Under the pieces are notes generated by a model that was given only the letters and a program-made list of their open reading frames with translations, had not been told where the DNA came from and made no database searches. A stretch of DNA of 53,145 nt, taken from Actinomycetota bacterium. GTDB taxonomy: Bacteria; Actinomycetota; Geothermincolia; Fen-727; Anoxymicrobiaceae. The translations under genes were made by a program, and so were the position numbers. How positions within the stretch are numbered: position 1 is the first letter of the stretch; every line of letters starts with the position of its first letter. This document shows, piece by piece, positions 32,835 to 41,570 of the stretch. Location of the stretch: contig JAHIMR010000024.1 in NCBI GenBank assembly GCA_018896525.1, forward strand, positions 1 through 53,145, written 5' to 3'.

Positions 32835-33577
32835 TGGTGGCGGAGCAGCCGAGGATAAAGGCCGACCTTCACGTCCACACAATCTCCAGCGGGCACGGGT
32901 ACTCAACTGTCAGGGAGATTTGCTCCCAGGCGTCGGAGAGGGGTCTCGAGATGATAGCGGTAGCGGACCACGGCCCCGCGATGCCCGGCGGCCCCCACCT
33001 TTATCACTTCACAAACATGGTGGTGATGCCCCGCGTCCTGTTCGGGGTGAAGATACTCAGGAGCGCGGAGTGCAACATCATCGACACCGAGGGGAACCTG
33101 GATATCCCCGACCGCGCGCTGGACGCGCTGGACCTGGTGCAGGCGGGGATACATCCCCGGTGCGGCTACAGCGGCGACTCCACCCTGGAAAACACTCGCG
33201 CGGTCCTGGGAGCCATCGAAAGCGGAAAGGTGGACATCCTGGTGCACCCGGGCAACCCGCTCTATCCACTTGACTACGGAACAGTGGTGAGGTCCGCGGC
33301 GTCTAATGGTGTGCTCATCGAGATAAACAACGCTTCGCTCACGGTAGTCCGAAAAGGGAGCGCGGACAACTGCCGGGCGATCGCTCGAGAGGTGAAGGCG
33401 GCTGAAGCCCGGCTGTCGGTGGGAAGCGACGCGCATGACGCGTCGCTGGTCGGCGTCTTCGACCAGGCGCTTGAACTCATTGATGATATCGGTGTCCCTG
33501 ATGAGCGGATAGTGAACAGGGACGCCGTTTCAGTGCTCCAATTTTTACATTCACGGGGGAAGGATATCCGTTTCTGA
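32834..33577 (+). CDS. PHP-domain phosphatase (YcdX-like)
   Basis: 247 residues. PHP superfamily phosphoesterase with a trinuclear metal site: DLHVHTISSGHG at the start, VADHGPAMPGGPHLYHF, an Glu in RSAECNII, HPG in ILVHPGNP, and SDAH in VGSDAHDAS near the end. This is the YcdX subgroup rather than histidinol phosphatase or DNA polymerase. Substrate unknown. ATG 32834 shares a base with the prfB stop (TGATG) and sits behind GGAGGAG. A plain open frame begins far upstream, but that is the prfB shadow. Confidence 0.85.
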   Translation: MVAEQPRIKADLHVHTISSGHGYSTVREICSQASERGLEMIAVADHGPAMPGGPHLYHFTNMVVMPRVLFGVKILRSAECNIIDTEGNLDIPDRALDALDLVQAGIHPRCGYSGDSTLENTRAVLGAIESGKVDILVHPGNPLYPLDYGTVVRSAASNGVLIEINNASLTVVRKGSADNCRAIAREVKAAEARLSVGSDAHDASLVGVFDQALELIDDIGVPDERIVNRDAVSVLQFLHSRGKDIRF

Positions 33578-33599
33578 AAGGCAAAGTATAAGTAGCATT

Positions 33600-33820
33600 C
33601 CGGCGTGAACGCGCGCGAGAGGAGCACGGAGCGCCGGCGCGTACGTTCTGACTGCGAAACGGGAGTAGCACTCGACAGGCGAAGAGAGGTTAACGAATTA
33701 ACAGTACTTATCATGGATAACAGTAGTTTACTATTACCACATATTCAAGAGTTAACACTTGAAACATAATCAACATTAGTTATCATAAGTAACAAGCAAC
33801 AGGTTTGGAGGTACGGCTAC
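33600..33820. promoter_or_regulatory. AT-rich intergenic region before ftsE
   Basis: About 220 bases; the second half (33690-33800) is far richer in A/T than anything else in the window. It contains TTATCATGGATAA (palindrome), repeated GTTAAC/GTTATC/GTAAC words and the promoter described below. No ORF. Could bind a regulator, or just be a DNA-melting promoter region for the cell-division genes. Confidence 0.5.
33759..33786 (+). promoter_or_regulatory. Putative ftsEX promoter
   Basis: TTGAAA (33759-33764), 16-base spacer, TATCAT (33781-33786). Each hexamer matches the housekeeping consensus at five of six positions. Transcription would start about 33793, leaving a leader of about 28 bases to the ftsE start. 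Confidence 0.5.
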
Positions 33821-34507
33821 TTGATACGTTTCAGGAGAGTCACAAAGGTTTACATGGGCAATATCTACGCCCTTGACGATATCACGGTAGATATCGAAAA
33901 GAAGGAGTTCGTGTTCATCGTGGGCCCGAGCGGCTCCGGCAAATCGACTTTCATTAAGCTCATGCTAAAGGAGGAGGAACCGACGAACGGCCAGGTGTAT
34001 ATCGCGGATACCAATCTTGCCGAGATCAAGAGGTGGAAGGTTCCGTACCTGCGCCGAAAAGTGGGGTGTGTCTTCCAGGACTTCAAGTTACTGCCGCAGA
34101 AGACGGTGTCCGAGAACGTCGCCTACGCACTGGAGGTTACCGGGAGGCCTAAAAGGATCATCGAATCGTACGTCCCGGAGGTTCTGCGCCTCGTCGGCCT
34201 GGGCCACAAGCTGGACTCGTACCCCGATGAGCTTTCGGGAGGGGAGCAGCAGCGCGTTTCCGTTGCCCGGGCGTTCGTGAACCGGCCACCAATCCTCCTT
34301 GCCGACGAGCCGACCGGTAACCTGGACCCCGCTATGTCCGTGGGGATAGTGAAACTGCTGGAGAGGATCAACAATACAGGCACCACCGTGGTGATGGCCA
34401 CCCACGACCAGGACATAGTCAACACATTCAAGAAGCGCGTGGTGGAGTTGCGCGACGGCCGGGTTATCCGCGACCAGTCGAGAGGGGTCTACGGCCATGG
34501 CGGTTAA
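33821..34507 (+). CDS. ftsE: Cell-division ABC transporter ATPase FtsE
   Basis: 228 residues. Walker [11 protein letters not shown]-loop [10 protein letters not shown], signature LSGGEQQRV, Walker [13 protein letters not shown] and H-loop ATHDQ are all present. With FtsX it activates peptidoglycan hydrolases at the septum rather than moving a substrate. TTG 33821 is nine bases after GGAGG. It overlaps ftsX by 11 bases. Confidence 0.95.
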   Translation: MIRFRRVTKVYMGNIYALDDITVDIEKKEFVFIVGPSGSGKSTFIKLMLKEEEPTNGQVYIADTNLAEIKRWKVPYLRRKVGCVFQDFKLLPQKTVSENVAYALEVTGRPKRIIESYVPEVLRLVGLGHKLDSYPDELSGGEQQRVSVARAFVNRPPILLADEPTGNLDPAMSVGIVKLLERINNTGTTVVMATHDQDIVNTFKKRVVELRDGRVIRDQSRGVYGHGG

Positions 34508-35399
34508 CTTCAAGTACTTCTTAAAGGAATCCGGCTCCAGTATGCGCCGCAACATGGCACTGACCGTGGCCGCGGTAATGGTCACCAGTCTATCGCTTAT
34601 CATCCTTGGCGTGGTGAGCATGTTCGTGCATACCGGCAACGGCCTCGCGGCGGACATGAAGGAGAGGGTTGACGAGATAAGGGTCTTTCTTGACGAAAAC
34701 GTCACCGTGGAGGAGCGGGAAAGCCTGGAGAGACATATCCGTAACATGGAAGAGGTCAGGAGCGTTACCTACATCTCCAAGGATGAAGCGCTCGAGGAGT
34801 TCAAGAAGATGTACGAGGACCAGCAGGGCATGCTGGACGAGATCGAAGGCAACCCGTTCCCCGCGGAGTTCAAGGTGCAGATGAAGGACCCCAAGTACAA
34901 CAACACGGTAGCCAATCGCCTGGAGAGCCGGCCCGAGGTGAGCACCGACGAGAACGGCAAGAAGGAGATAAAGAACCCCAGGGACGTCGTGGACAAGGTG
35001 CTCCGCTGGACCGGGGCCATACAGAAGGCGGGAATAGTGGTGGTGATAGCGTTCGGTCTCGTGGCGGTGGCGCTGGTTTCCATCACCATCAGGATGGCCA
35101 TCTACTCCCGCCGCAAGGAGATAGGCATAATGAAACTGGTGGGCGCCACAAACTGGTTCATAAGGTGGCCGTTCATATTCGAGGGAGTGGTCGAAGGTTT
35201 CCTGGGCGCTATAGTGGGGATAATATTCGTGTTGCTCATCAACGCCTGGATCATCTCGAGGGTCGAGTCGGCGGCGGAGAACGTGAACCTGGTGGGCGGA
35301 AGTTATCTCGCCCTTCTCTCGGTGTTTCTCATTTGCATAGGGATCTTTATTGGCGCGGTTGGAAGCGCGCTTGCGCTTAGAAGGCATATAGAGGTGTAG
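34497..35399 (+). CDS. ftsX: Cell-division protein FtsX
   Basis: 300 residues. One N-terminal helix ([20 protein letters not shown]), an extracellular domain of about 120 residues that would contact hydrolase regulators ([14 protein letters not shown]...), then three C-terminal helices ([58 protein letters not shown]). [21 protein letters not shown] is the family signature. ATG 34497 lies inside the ftsE end. The gene is followed by the nested MITE insertions. Confidence 0.94.
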   Translation: MAVNFKYFLKESGSSMRRNMALTVAAVMVTSLSLIILGVVSMFVHTGNGLAADMKERVDEIRVFLDENVTVEERESLERHIRNMEEVRSVTYISKDEALEEFKKMYEDQQGMLDEIEGNPFPAEFKVQMKDPKYNNTVANRLESRPEVSTDENGKKEIKNPRDVVDKVLRWTGAIQKAGIVVVIAFGLVAVALVSITIRMAIYSRRKEIGIMKLVGATNWFIRWPFIFEGVVEGFLGAIVGIIFVLLINAWIISRVESAAENVNLVGGSYLALLSVFLICIGIFIGAVGSALALRRHIEV

Positions 35400-35463
35400 G
35401 TCATACCGGTTGGTCGTGTTGACGCCCCCCTCCTGTCCTTTTTGTGTGTTTCCGTTTAGAATC

Positions 35464-35793
35464 GAGTGTCGCGTCTCATAGGTACGGTGAGCACCGAGAG
35501 CGTCGGTGCGCCGCGCCGGCAAGGCGCGCGACCCAGTGCCTCGCTGGATAGATACGGTTAAGCACCGAGAGCGTCGAAGCGCCGCGCCGGCAAGGCGCGC
35601 GACTGAGACGTACTCCTGTAGTACGTCGAGAGAGCGGAACGCAGCCGGAGTGGATGCAGCGGCGTTCGAATGCCAGCGTATCTATGTAGCGGGGTACCTA
35701 GCGTACTCACCGAGTACGTCGCAGGGAGCGGAACGCAGCAGGAGCGGATGCAGCGGCGTTCGAATGCCATTGTATTTGTGAGACGGGGCACTA
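35464..35793 (+). mobile_element. MITE copy C, outer element interrupted by another MITE
   Basis: The left end AGTGTCGCGTCTCATAGGTA and right end TTGTGAGACGGGGCACTA are the GTCTCAT-type terminal repeats. The left body stops at GGCGCGCGAC (35531) and the right body resumes at CGTACTCACCGAGTACG (35702). A second MITE fills the gap. Confidence 0.8.
35534..35700 (+). mobile_element. MITE copy C-inner (about 167 bp, inserted in the outer copy)
   Basis: Starts CAGTGCCTCGCTGGATAG and ends CTATGTAGCGGGGTACCTA; closest to copy A by its terminal repeats. The interior keeps every conserved block, including GCGTTCGAATGCC. It lies within the outer copy at the hairpin region TGAGACGTACTC, a few bases of which are missing at the junction. 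Confidence 0.75.
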
Positions 35794-35831
35794 ACAATCA
35801 GACGGGCGACGGCGCGGACCGCGGGAGAAAC

Positions 35832-37217
35832 ATGGACGAGCAGAACGACGGCTCCGACAGGCAACAGTATTATACGGGGACCCCACCCTACCAGCGGGTG
35901 CCACCTCCGCCACCGCCGAGGCGCGGGCTTCCCCGGCGGGCCTGGATAATTCTCGGCATCGTCCTGGGGATCGTCGCGTTGGGCGTACTGGTGGGAGCGG
36001 GCTTTGTTGTTGAACGGGTACTATTTCCTCCCGAGAATGACAGCAGGGAGTTCGTCTTAAGCGATGAAACCTCTTACCAGGAGGCCCTGTTCGATATTCG
36101 TAACTACTACCTCCGTGACTACTCCGAGAGCGAGATAAAGGACGCCGCCGAGAAGGCGGTTGACGATGAGAAGAAGAAGGGCGAGAAGTCCGATGAGGAA
36201 CTCCTGGACATCGGGTTGAGCGCGCTGGCGGAGGCACTGGGAGACGACCACACCGGCTACCTGACGCCTGGGGAGAACAAGAGACTGAGCGAGGACCTGA
36301 GCGGGAGTTTCTTCGGGGTGGGCTTTACGCTGCGGGTCAATGAGGACGAGGAGCGGCCGCAGGTGGTAAGCGTCATCGAGGGCTCCCCAAGTAAAGAGGC
36401 GGGGGTCAAGGCCGGTGACATCATCACCGCGGTTGACGGCGAGGATACCAAGGGCCAGAGTCTTGACGGGGTGGTCTTGAGGATCCGTGGAAAGAAGGGC
36501 ACCGATGTCGAACTCGACGTCAATCGCCCGGAGGAGGACGAGGACCTTACGTTCAAGATAACCAGGGACAAGATAGAGATACCCGACTTCGAGTCCGAGA
36601 TAATCGATGGCCGCTACGGCGTGCTTCGCGTTTTCGAGTTCAACAAGGGGATAGCCGATAAGATCAGAGTGGCGGTCAGGGAGATGCAGGAGAAGGGCGT
36701 CGGTGGGTTCATACTGGACATGCGGAACAACCCCGGCGGCTTACTGGACGAGGCGGTCAAGGTGGTCAGCATCTTCGTGAACGACGGGACGGTAGTGTCG
36801 TACCAGACGAAGGGGCACGACAGGGTGGACGAGCCCGCCGCGGGAAACGCGGAGACCGACCTGCCCCTTGTGGTGCTCATCAACGAGGGCAGCGCAAGTT
36901 CGTCAGAGATAGTCGCGGGGGCGCTACACGACCTGGGCCGTGCGGTTCTGGTGGGCACCAGGAGTTTCGGGAAGGGCTCGGTTCAGAAGATGTACGAACT
37001 GGACAACGACGGGGCGATGAAGCTGACCGTTTCCCTTTACTACCTGCCGAACGGGGAGTGCGTCGACGGCGATGGCATCGAGCCCGCGGTGGAGGTGAAG
37101 GTCGAAGACGATCCCGAAGCCCAGGACAAGCAACAGTTCGACAAGGCGAAGGAAATCCTCGAGAACCTTATCCAAGGAAAACCTGCCACAGGCGCAGCCC
37201 TGCGCCCCGCTGCCTGA
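35832..37217 (+). CDS. ctpA: C-terminal processing peptidase (S41 family, PDZ)
   Basis: 461 residues from ATG 35832 behind GGGAG; the open frame runs back to 35670 only through the MITE. A proline-rich cytoplasmic N-terminus (PPPPPPRRG) and one membrane helix (IILGIVLGIVALGVLVGAGFV) anchor it, followed by an N-terminal helical region with DDHTGYLTP, a PDZ domain (about 180-260; GVKAGDIITAVDGEDT) and the S41 serine-lysine protease core (MRNNPGGLLDEAV; INEGSASSSEIVAGAL; GTRSFGKGSVQ). Cuts exported proteins outside the membrane. Position between ftsEX and smpB is conserved in many Firmicutes and actinobacteria. Confidence 0.92.
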   Translation: MDEQNDGSDRQQYYTGTPPYQRVPPPPPPRRGLPRRAWIILGIVLGIVALGVLVGAGFVVERVLFPPENDSREFVLSDETSYQEALFDIRNYYLRDYSESEIKDAAEKAVDDEKKKGEKSDEELLDIGLSALAEALGDDHTGYLTPGENKRLSEDLSGSFFGVGFTLRVNEDEERPQVVSVIEGSPSKEAGVKAGDIITAVDGEDTKGQSLDGVVLRIRGKKGTDVELDVNRPEEDEDLTFKITRDKIEIPDFESEIIDGRYGVLRVFEFNKGIADKIRVAVREMQEKGVGGFILDMRNNPGGLLDEAVKVVSIFVNDGTVVSYQTKGHDRVDEPAAGNAETDLPLVVLINEGSASSSEIVAGALHDLGRAVLVGTRSFGKGSVQKMYELDNDGAMKLTVSLYYLPNGECVDGDGIEPAVEVKVEDDPEAQDKQQFDKAKEILENLIQGKPATGAALRPAA

Positions 37218-37321
37218 GGGGCGCCTCTCAGTCGCCCAGCACCACCCGCAAAGCGTAGAAACATGGCGCAGAATAATGGGGTCACGTCCTAAAAGGCGCA
37301 CGCCTTGCGTATAATGTATTC

Positions 37322-37798
37322 ATGAAGCAAAGCGGCGATAACAAGGATTTCCAGGTGAAGGCGACCAACAGGAAGGCGCTCCGGGATTACCACATCGAGG
37401 AGACGATGGAGGCCGGCATCGTGCTGATGGGAAGCGAGATAAAGTCGATTCGCGGCGGGCGGGCGAACCTGCGTGACGCGTATGCCACGGTTGAGGGCGG
37501 TGAGGTGTTCCTGTACAACATGCACATCTCCCCCTACGCGCAGGCTTCGCAGTTCGGGCACGAGCCGACGAGGGTCCGGAAACTACTGCTTCGCAAGGAC
37601 CAGATCAAACGTTTGACCGGAAAGATGGTGGAAAAGGGGTATACACTGGTACCCATTAAGTTGTACATTAAGAACGGGAGGGCCAAGCTGGAGATGGGCC
37701 TCGCCAGGGGAAAGCGACAGTACGACAAGCGAAGAGAGTTAGCCCGGAAGGACGCGGAGCGGGAGATGGAGCGCGCGATGCGCCGGAAGGGACGATAG
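37322..37798 (+). CDS. smpB: SsrA-binding protein SmpB
   Basis: 158 residues. OB-fold with N(R)KA..DYHI at the start, GxEIKSIR in MGSEIKSIRGGRANL, HISPY, RKLLL and the long basic tail GKRQYDKRRELARKDAEREM that enters the ribosome's mRNA channel. Required for tmRNA to rescue stalled ribosomes. The tmRNA gene begins only 12 bases after its stop. No strong Shine-Dalgarno is seen; GCGTATAATG just upstream (37309-37318) suggests a -10 and a very short leader. Confidence 0.95.
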   Translation: MKQSGDNKDFQVKATNRKALRDYHIEETMEAGIVLMGSEIKSIRGGRANLRDAYATVEGGEVFLYNMHISPYAQASQFGHEPTRVRKLLLRKDQIKRLTGKMVEKGYTLVPIKLYIKNGRAKLEMGLARGKRQYDKRRELARKDAEREMERAMRRKGR

Positions 37799-37809
37799 AG
37801 TAAGGCCAT

Positions 37810-38155
37810 GGGGGCGATTTGGCTTCGACAGGAGTGAAGGAGGTAGAGGCGCGAGCCGAGTGCCAGCATCTCGCTAAACAGTTGGAAAACTAACCAAACG
37901 CCGATACTAATCTGGCGCTGGCAGCTTAAAGCGGCCACGTCCCCCGGGCGCAACCTGCGGCCCCGGGTAGGGCGACGTTAGCAGGGTAGTCCCGGAATCG
38001 GGGTTCCGACGGAGTCGGGGTGAAACTTTTTGGAACTGGCGCCGGCAAGGCAGCCTGTGAGCCGAACCGGAGCGAGATTTAACCACAGGATACGCTCGTA
38101 GAAGCCTTTAGCGAAACTCTTCTGGACGCGGGTTCAACTCCCGCCGCCTCCACCA
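37810..38155 (+). ncRNA. ssrA: tmRNA (SsrA)
   Basis: 346 bases. The acceptor stem GGGGGCG (37810-37816) pairs with CGCCTCC before the encoded ACCA (ends 38155); GCTTCGACAGG and GGTTCAACTCCCG are the conserved 5' and T-arm blocks. The tag frame from GCC 37900 reads ADTNLALAA then TAA (37927-37929), preceded by the usual A-rich AAACTAACCAAAC. The final ALAA is the standard proteolysis signal. Adjacent smpB confirms the call. Confidence 0.96.
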
Positions 38156-38367
38156 GTCGCGGCAATGTTATCCATGGAGCAGCTATACACCACAACTGTT
38201 GGTGCAGTAACATTGGTCTTGTGTTTTGAAATTGATTACACGCCTCTTGTGTCACGCGGTCCGGAGCCCGTACGACCTTGAGGGTTCTCAACCGCCGGTA
38301 TACCAAAACCCGCGAATCCCCTCTCTTGAGCGCTTCAGTCCGCGTCCCCCGAGAGCGACCGCTCCCC

Positions 38368-38465
38368 GTAGCGCCGGCACCTTGCCGGCATCCTCACCTT
38401 CCCTGTAGCGCCGGCACCTTGCCGGCATCCCTATCCGCCGGATGCCGCCTGGAAGGCGGCGCTAC
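38368..38465. repeat. GTAGCGCCGGC hairpin repeats (cluster 1)
   Basis: Two direct copies of GTAGCGCCGGCACCTTGCCG followed by GCATCC, then an inverted relative (GGATGCCGCCTGGAAGGCGG, then CGCTAC). Each copy folds on itself (GCCGGC...GCCGGC) and the direct and inverted copies can pair with one another. The remaining 38156-38600 sequence shows no gene. Confidence 0.8.
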
Positions 38466-38600
38466 AAGGGAGACCGGACTTCAGTCCGCGTTCCCGGACC
38501 CCGACTAGAGGCACCCCTCTCGAACTGTATATTCCCGGGGACCTGTGCGAGAATTGGTTATCCTGTAAACGGGAGAGGAAGAAGGAACGGTTGGGTTCCC

Positions 38601-39434
38601 ATGAATAATAAACCGATAGGGGTTTTCGACAGCGGGGTGGGCGGGCTCACGGTTGTAAGATCGTTGACCGGCCGGCTGCCCGGGGAGGACATCATCTATC
38701 TCGGTGACGACGCCCGGGGCCCGTACGGTCCCCGGGACCTGGACCAGGTGCGGCGTTTCGCCAGGGAGATAATAGAGTATCTCCTGGCGTTGGAGGTCAA
38801 ACTGGTAGTAGTCGCCTGCAACACCGCTACCGCCGCGGTTCTCCAAGAAGCGCAACGCGACTATAACGTACCGATCGTTGGAGTTATCCGGCCGGGCGCC
38901 AGGGCGGCTTTGCAACGGTCAGCAAGCCGCAGGATCGGCGTTGTCGGGACGGTCGGCACCATCGAGAGCGGTTCATACGAGAGGGAGTTGAAACGCCTGG
39001 ACCCCACGGTGGAGGTCTACAGCCAGGCGTGCCCGGAGTTCGTGGAGTTTGTGGAGCGTTCCGAGGTCCACGGGAATCGCATAGGCGGGATCGCCCGTGG
39101 TTACCTGGAGCCGATGGTGGAGGCGGGAGTTGACACCGTTATCCTGGGATGTACCCATTACCCCCTCCTGGAGGACCTGCTGGAGGAGGTCGTAGGACCT
39201 GGAGTGGTGTTGATAAGCAGCGCTGACGAGACCGCCGTCGAGGTGGAGGGGGTTCTCGAGCGGCTGGGCTGGTCCTCTGATAGTAGCTCGCCGGGCCGGA
39301 TGAGCTTCCTGACAACGGGGGGCACCGGGAAGTGTGTTGAGCTGGGAAGGATGTTCCTGGGCCCCGAGGTGAAGGACGTGATAGCGGCTGACCTGAACAG
39401 GAGACCGGAAATCAACCTCGCGAGGGAGGATTAA
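38601..39434 (+). CDS. murI: Glutamate racemase
   Basis: 277 residues. Interconverts L- and D-glutamate for peptidoglycan. The start region is PIGVFDSGVGGLTV with the catalytic Asp; the two catalytic cysteines are in VACNTATAAVL and ILGCTHYPLL; TGG near the end is also typical. ATG 38601; GAAGGA lies about 12 bases upstream. The frame extends back to 38442 through repeat DNA and is not used. The next start comes two bases after its stop. Confidence 0.94.
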   Translation: MNNKPIGVFDSGVGGLTVVRSLTGRLPGEDIIYLGDDARGPYGPRDLDQVRRFAREIIEYLLALEVKLVVVACNTATAAVLQEAQRDYNVPIVGVIRPGARAALQRSASRRIGVVGTVGTIESGSYERELKRLDPTVEVYSQACPEFVEFVERSEVHGNRIGGIARGYLEPMVEAGVDTVILGCTHYPLLEDLLEEVVGPGVVLISSADETAVEVEGVLERLGWSSDSSSPGRMSFLTTGGTGKCVELGRMFLGPEVKDVIAADLNRRPEINLARED

Positions 39435-39436
39435 CG

Positions 39437-40189
39437 GTGAGCCTCGAGGTAACTGTGCTGGGTAGCTCGGGGGGCTATGCGGGGGCGGGGAAGGCCTGCA
39501 GCGGCTACCTGCTCCGTCACGGAGAGAACAGTCTAATGCTGGACATCGGCAGCGGCTCGCTGGCGAACCTGCTGGTTCAGCTCCCGGCAGACGGCCTGGG
39601 GGGCCTCGCCATTACTCACATGCATTACGACCACTATGTGGATATATACGGGCTGGCCACCGCACGAAGGTTCTGGGAGTCCACCTTGCCACCTCTGCCG
39701 TTGCTGGCCCCCCCGGGGGCGATGGACGTGATAGGCAGTCCACTGTCCGATGGCAGCCGGACGCGGTTCTTCGAGTGCTTCGAGGTCACAGGGCACCAAG
39801 CGGGAGAAACCAGAGAGATCGCCGGCTTCGAACTGGTCGCGCTACCGGCCCGGCACATCACGGGGTCGTTCTCGTTCAGGGTCACCGCCGGCGGGAGGAC
39901 GGTCTGCTACTCGGGCGACACCGATGTTTGTGATTCCCTGCTCCAACTGGCCGGTGGGGTCGACCTGTTTATCTGCGAGTCCACGTTCACCAGCGAGGTC
40001 CCGAACAAGGAGCCGGGCCACCTGTACGCCCGGGAGGCGGGTGACATGGCAACGCGGGCGGGCGCCGGAAGCCTCCTGCTGACCCACCTGTGGCCCACCC
40101 TGGACGGTCGACGCGCCCTGGAGGACGCACGTTCCAACTACAAGGGGCCGATAGAACTGGCGCTGGAAGGACAAACACTGGAGGTTTAA
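39437..40189 (+). CDS. MBL-fold metallohydrolase (RNase Z/lactamase-B family)
   Basis: 250 residues. THMHYDHYVD is the HxHxDH metal motif; ARHITGSFSFRV, YSGDTDVCDS and LLTHLWP carry the remaining ligands. Closest in layout to the RNase Z-related MBL proteins of actinobacteria (beside murI and rph, as Rv1339 is), one of which was reported to act on cyclic nucleotides. A tRNA 3'-processing role cannot be excluded. GTG 39437, short gaps both sides: part of a murI-MBL-rph-rdgB operon. Confidence 0.85.
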   Translation: MSLEVTVLGSSGGYAGAGKACSGYLLRHGENSLMLDIGSGSLANLLVQLPADGLGGLAITHMHYDHYVDIYGLATARRFWESTLPPLPLLAPPGAMDVIGSPLSDGSRTRFFECFEVTGHQAGETREIAGFELVALPARHITGSFSFRVTAGGRTVCYSGDTDVCDSLLQLAGGVDLFICESTFTSEVPNKEPGHLYAREAGDMATRAGAGSLLLTHLWPTLDGRRALEDARSNYKGPIELALEGQTLEV

Positions 40190-40228
40190 AGGCGGGCCAT
40201 GGTCCGCAACCCCGGAGGAGGAACTACC

Positions 40229-40966
40229 GTGATTAGAACTGATGGAAGAGAGTCGGACCAGATTCGCCCGGTCAAGATAACCAGGGGATACATACCGCAC
40301 GCGGAGGGCTCCGTGCTGATAGAGATCGGCCGGACCCGAGTGCTTTGCGCCGTTTCCTTCGAGGAGGGCGTGCCCAGCTTCCTGAAAGGCTCCGGACGCG
40401 GTTGGGTTACCGCCGAGTACTCGATGTTGCCGCGGGCGACCCCCACCCGAAGCACCCGGGAGGCGGCGCTGGGGCGCCAGGGCGGGCGCACCATGGAGAT
40501 ACAGCGCCTTATCGGGAGGTCGCTGCGCGCGGTCACGGACCTGAGCGCGTTTCCGGACAGGACGTTCTGGGTGGACTGCGACGTCATCGAGGCCGATGGC
40601 GGAACCAGGACTGCGGCGATCACCGGGGCGTACGTGGCGCTGCGCGACGCGTTCGAGACCATGATAGACGAGGGCGAGCTGGAGAAGTCCGCTGAAACCG
40701 GTTATCTCGCGGCGACAAGCGCGGGCATCGTGGGCGGCGTCCCCTGCCTCGACCTGTGCTTCGAGGAGGATTTCCACGCCGAGGTTGACTTCAACCTGGT
40801 GGCCGACGGCAACGGTGACATCGTGGAGATGCAGGGAACCGCCGAGCACAGGCCGGTGCCCCGGGGGGACATGGAGGCCATGGTTGACCTCAGCCTGAAG
40901 GGCATCTCCGAGCTGATCAAATGTCAGAAAGCGGCCCTCTCCACGGATACCCCCTGGACCCCGTAG
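40229..40966 (+). CDS. rph: Ribonuclease PH
   Basis: 245 residues from GTG 40229, seven bases after GGAGGAGG (ATG 40199 in the same frame has no such site). A phosphorolytic 3'-5' exoribonuclease that trims tRNA 3' ends. RPVKITRGY, the phosphate-binding SMLPRATPTR with the GRxGRTMEIQRLIGRSLR run, DCDVIEADGGTR and GGVPCLDLCFEED are all RNase PH hallmarks. Next gene rdgB eight bases downstream. Confidence 0.95.
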   Translation: MIRTDGRESDQIRPVKITRGYIPHAEGSVLIEIGRTRVLCAVSFEEGVPSFLKGSGRGWVTAEYSMLPRATPTRSTREAALGRQGGRTMEIQRLIGRSLRAVTDLSAFPDRTFWVDCDVIEADGGTRTAAITGAYVALRDAFETMIDEGELEKSAETGYLAATSAGIVGGVPCLDLCFEEDFHAEVDFNLVADGNGDIVEMQGTAEHRPVPRGDMEAMVDLSLKGISELIKCQKAALSTDTPWTP

Positions 40967-40973
40967 CTCGAGG

Positions 40974-41570
40974 ATGGCCATGCGTTTAGTCCTTGCCACC
41001 AGGAACCCGGGCAAGATCCGCGAGATGCGAAAGATGCTCGACCTGCCGGGACTCAACGTGCTCACGTTCGAGGAGTTCCCCGAGTGGCCCCAAACGGAGG
41101 AAACGGGTGAGACCCTGGAGGAGAACGCGATATTGAAGGCGGAGGGGGTTCGGGACCGATTTGGCCTCGCGGCCCTTGCCGACGACTCCGGGTTACTGGT
41201 TGACGCGCTGGACGGGCGCCCGGGGGTTCACTCGTCCCGGTACGCCGGTCCGCGGGGGGATGCCGAGCTCAACATGGACCGCCTTCTGGCTGAACTCCAC
41301 GGAGTGCCGGCCCCTGAGCGCTCCGCCCGTTTCTCCTGCGTGATAGCGATAGCCCTGCCGGGAGGTGAACTCCAGGTTACCCGCGCCGAGTGCGAGGGCT
41401 CGATACTCACCCGGAGGGAAGGCTCCGGAGGGTTCGGTTACGACCCGGTATTTTGCCCCAGCGGCTTCGACTGTTCGATGGCGGAGCTTTCAATGGAGGA
41501 AAAGAACGTTATCAGCCACCGGGGAAAGGCGATGCGTGCGGCCCGTATCCTACTGGAGGCCATGCTTTAA
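40974..41570 (+). CDS. rdgB: XTP/dITP pyrophosphatase
   Basis: 198 residues. HAM1/RdgB family: LVLATRNPGKIREM opens the fold, ADDSGLLVDAL holds the catalytic Asp pair, GVHSSRYAG and GFGYDPVF are conserved, and EKNVISHRGKAM near the end binds base. Removes XTP and dITP from the nucleotide pool. ATG 40974; ATG 40980 is possible. The last 21 bases overlap the convergent gene. rph-rdgB adjacency is common. Confidence 0.95.
   Translation: MAMRLVLATRNPGKIREMRKMLDLPGLNVLTFEEFPEWPQTEETGETLEENAILKAEGVRDRFGLAALADDSGLLVDALDGRPGVHSSRYAGPRGDAELNMDRLLAELHGVPAPERSARFSCVIAIALPGGELQVTRAECEGSILTRREGSGGFGYDPVFCPSGFDCSMAELSMEEKNVISHRGKAMRAARILLEAML

Noticed and set aside
32282-33577. Long ORF as a larger PHP protein
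   Set aside because: The first 180 codons are an out-of-frame reading of prfB; the true start is ATG 32834.
35670-35831. Upstream extension of ctpA
   Set aside because: It would translate MITE sequence; ATG 35832 with GGGAG gives the normal cytoplasmic N-terminus and membrane anchor.
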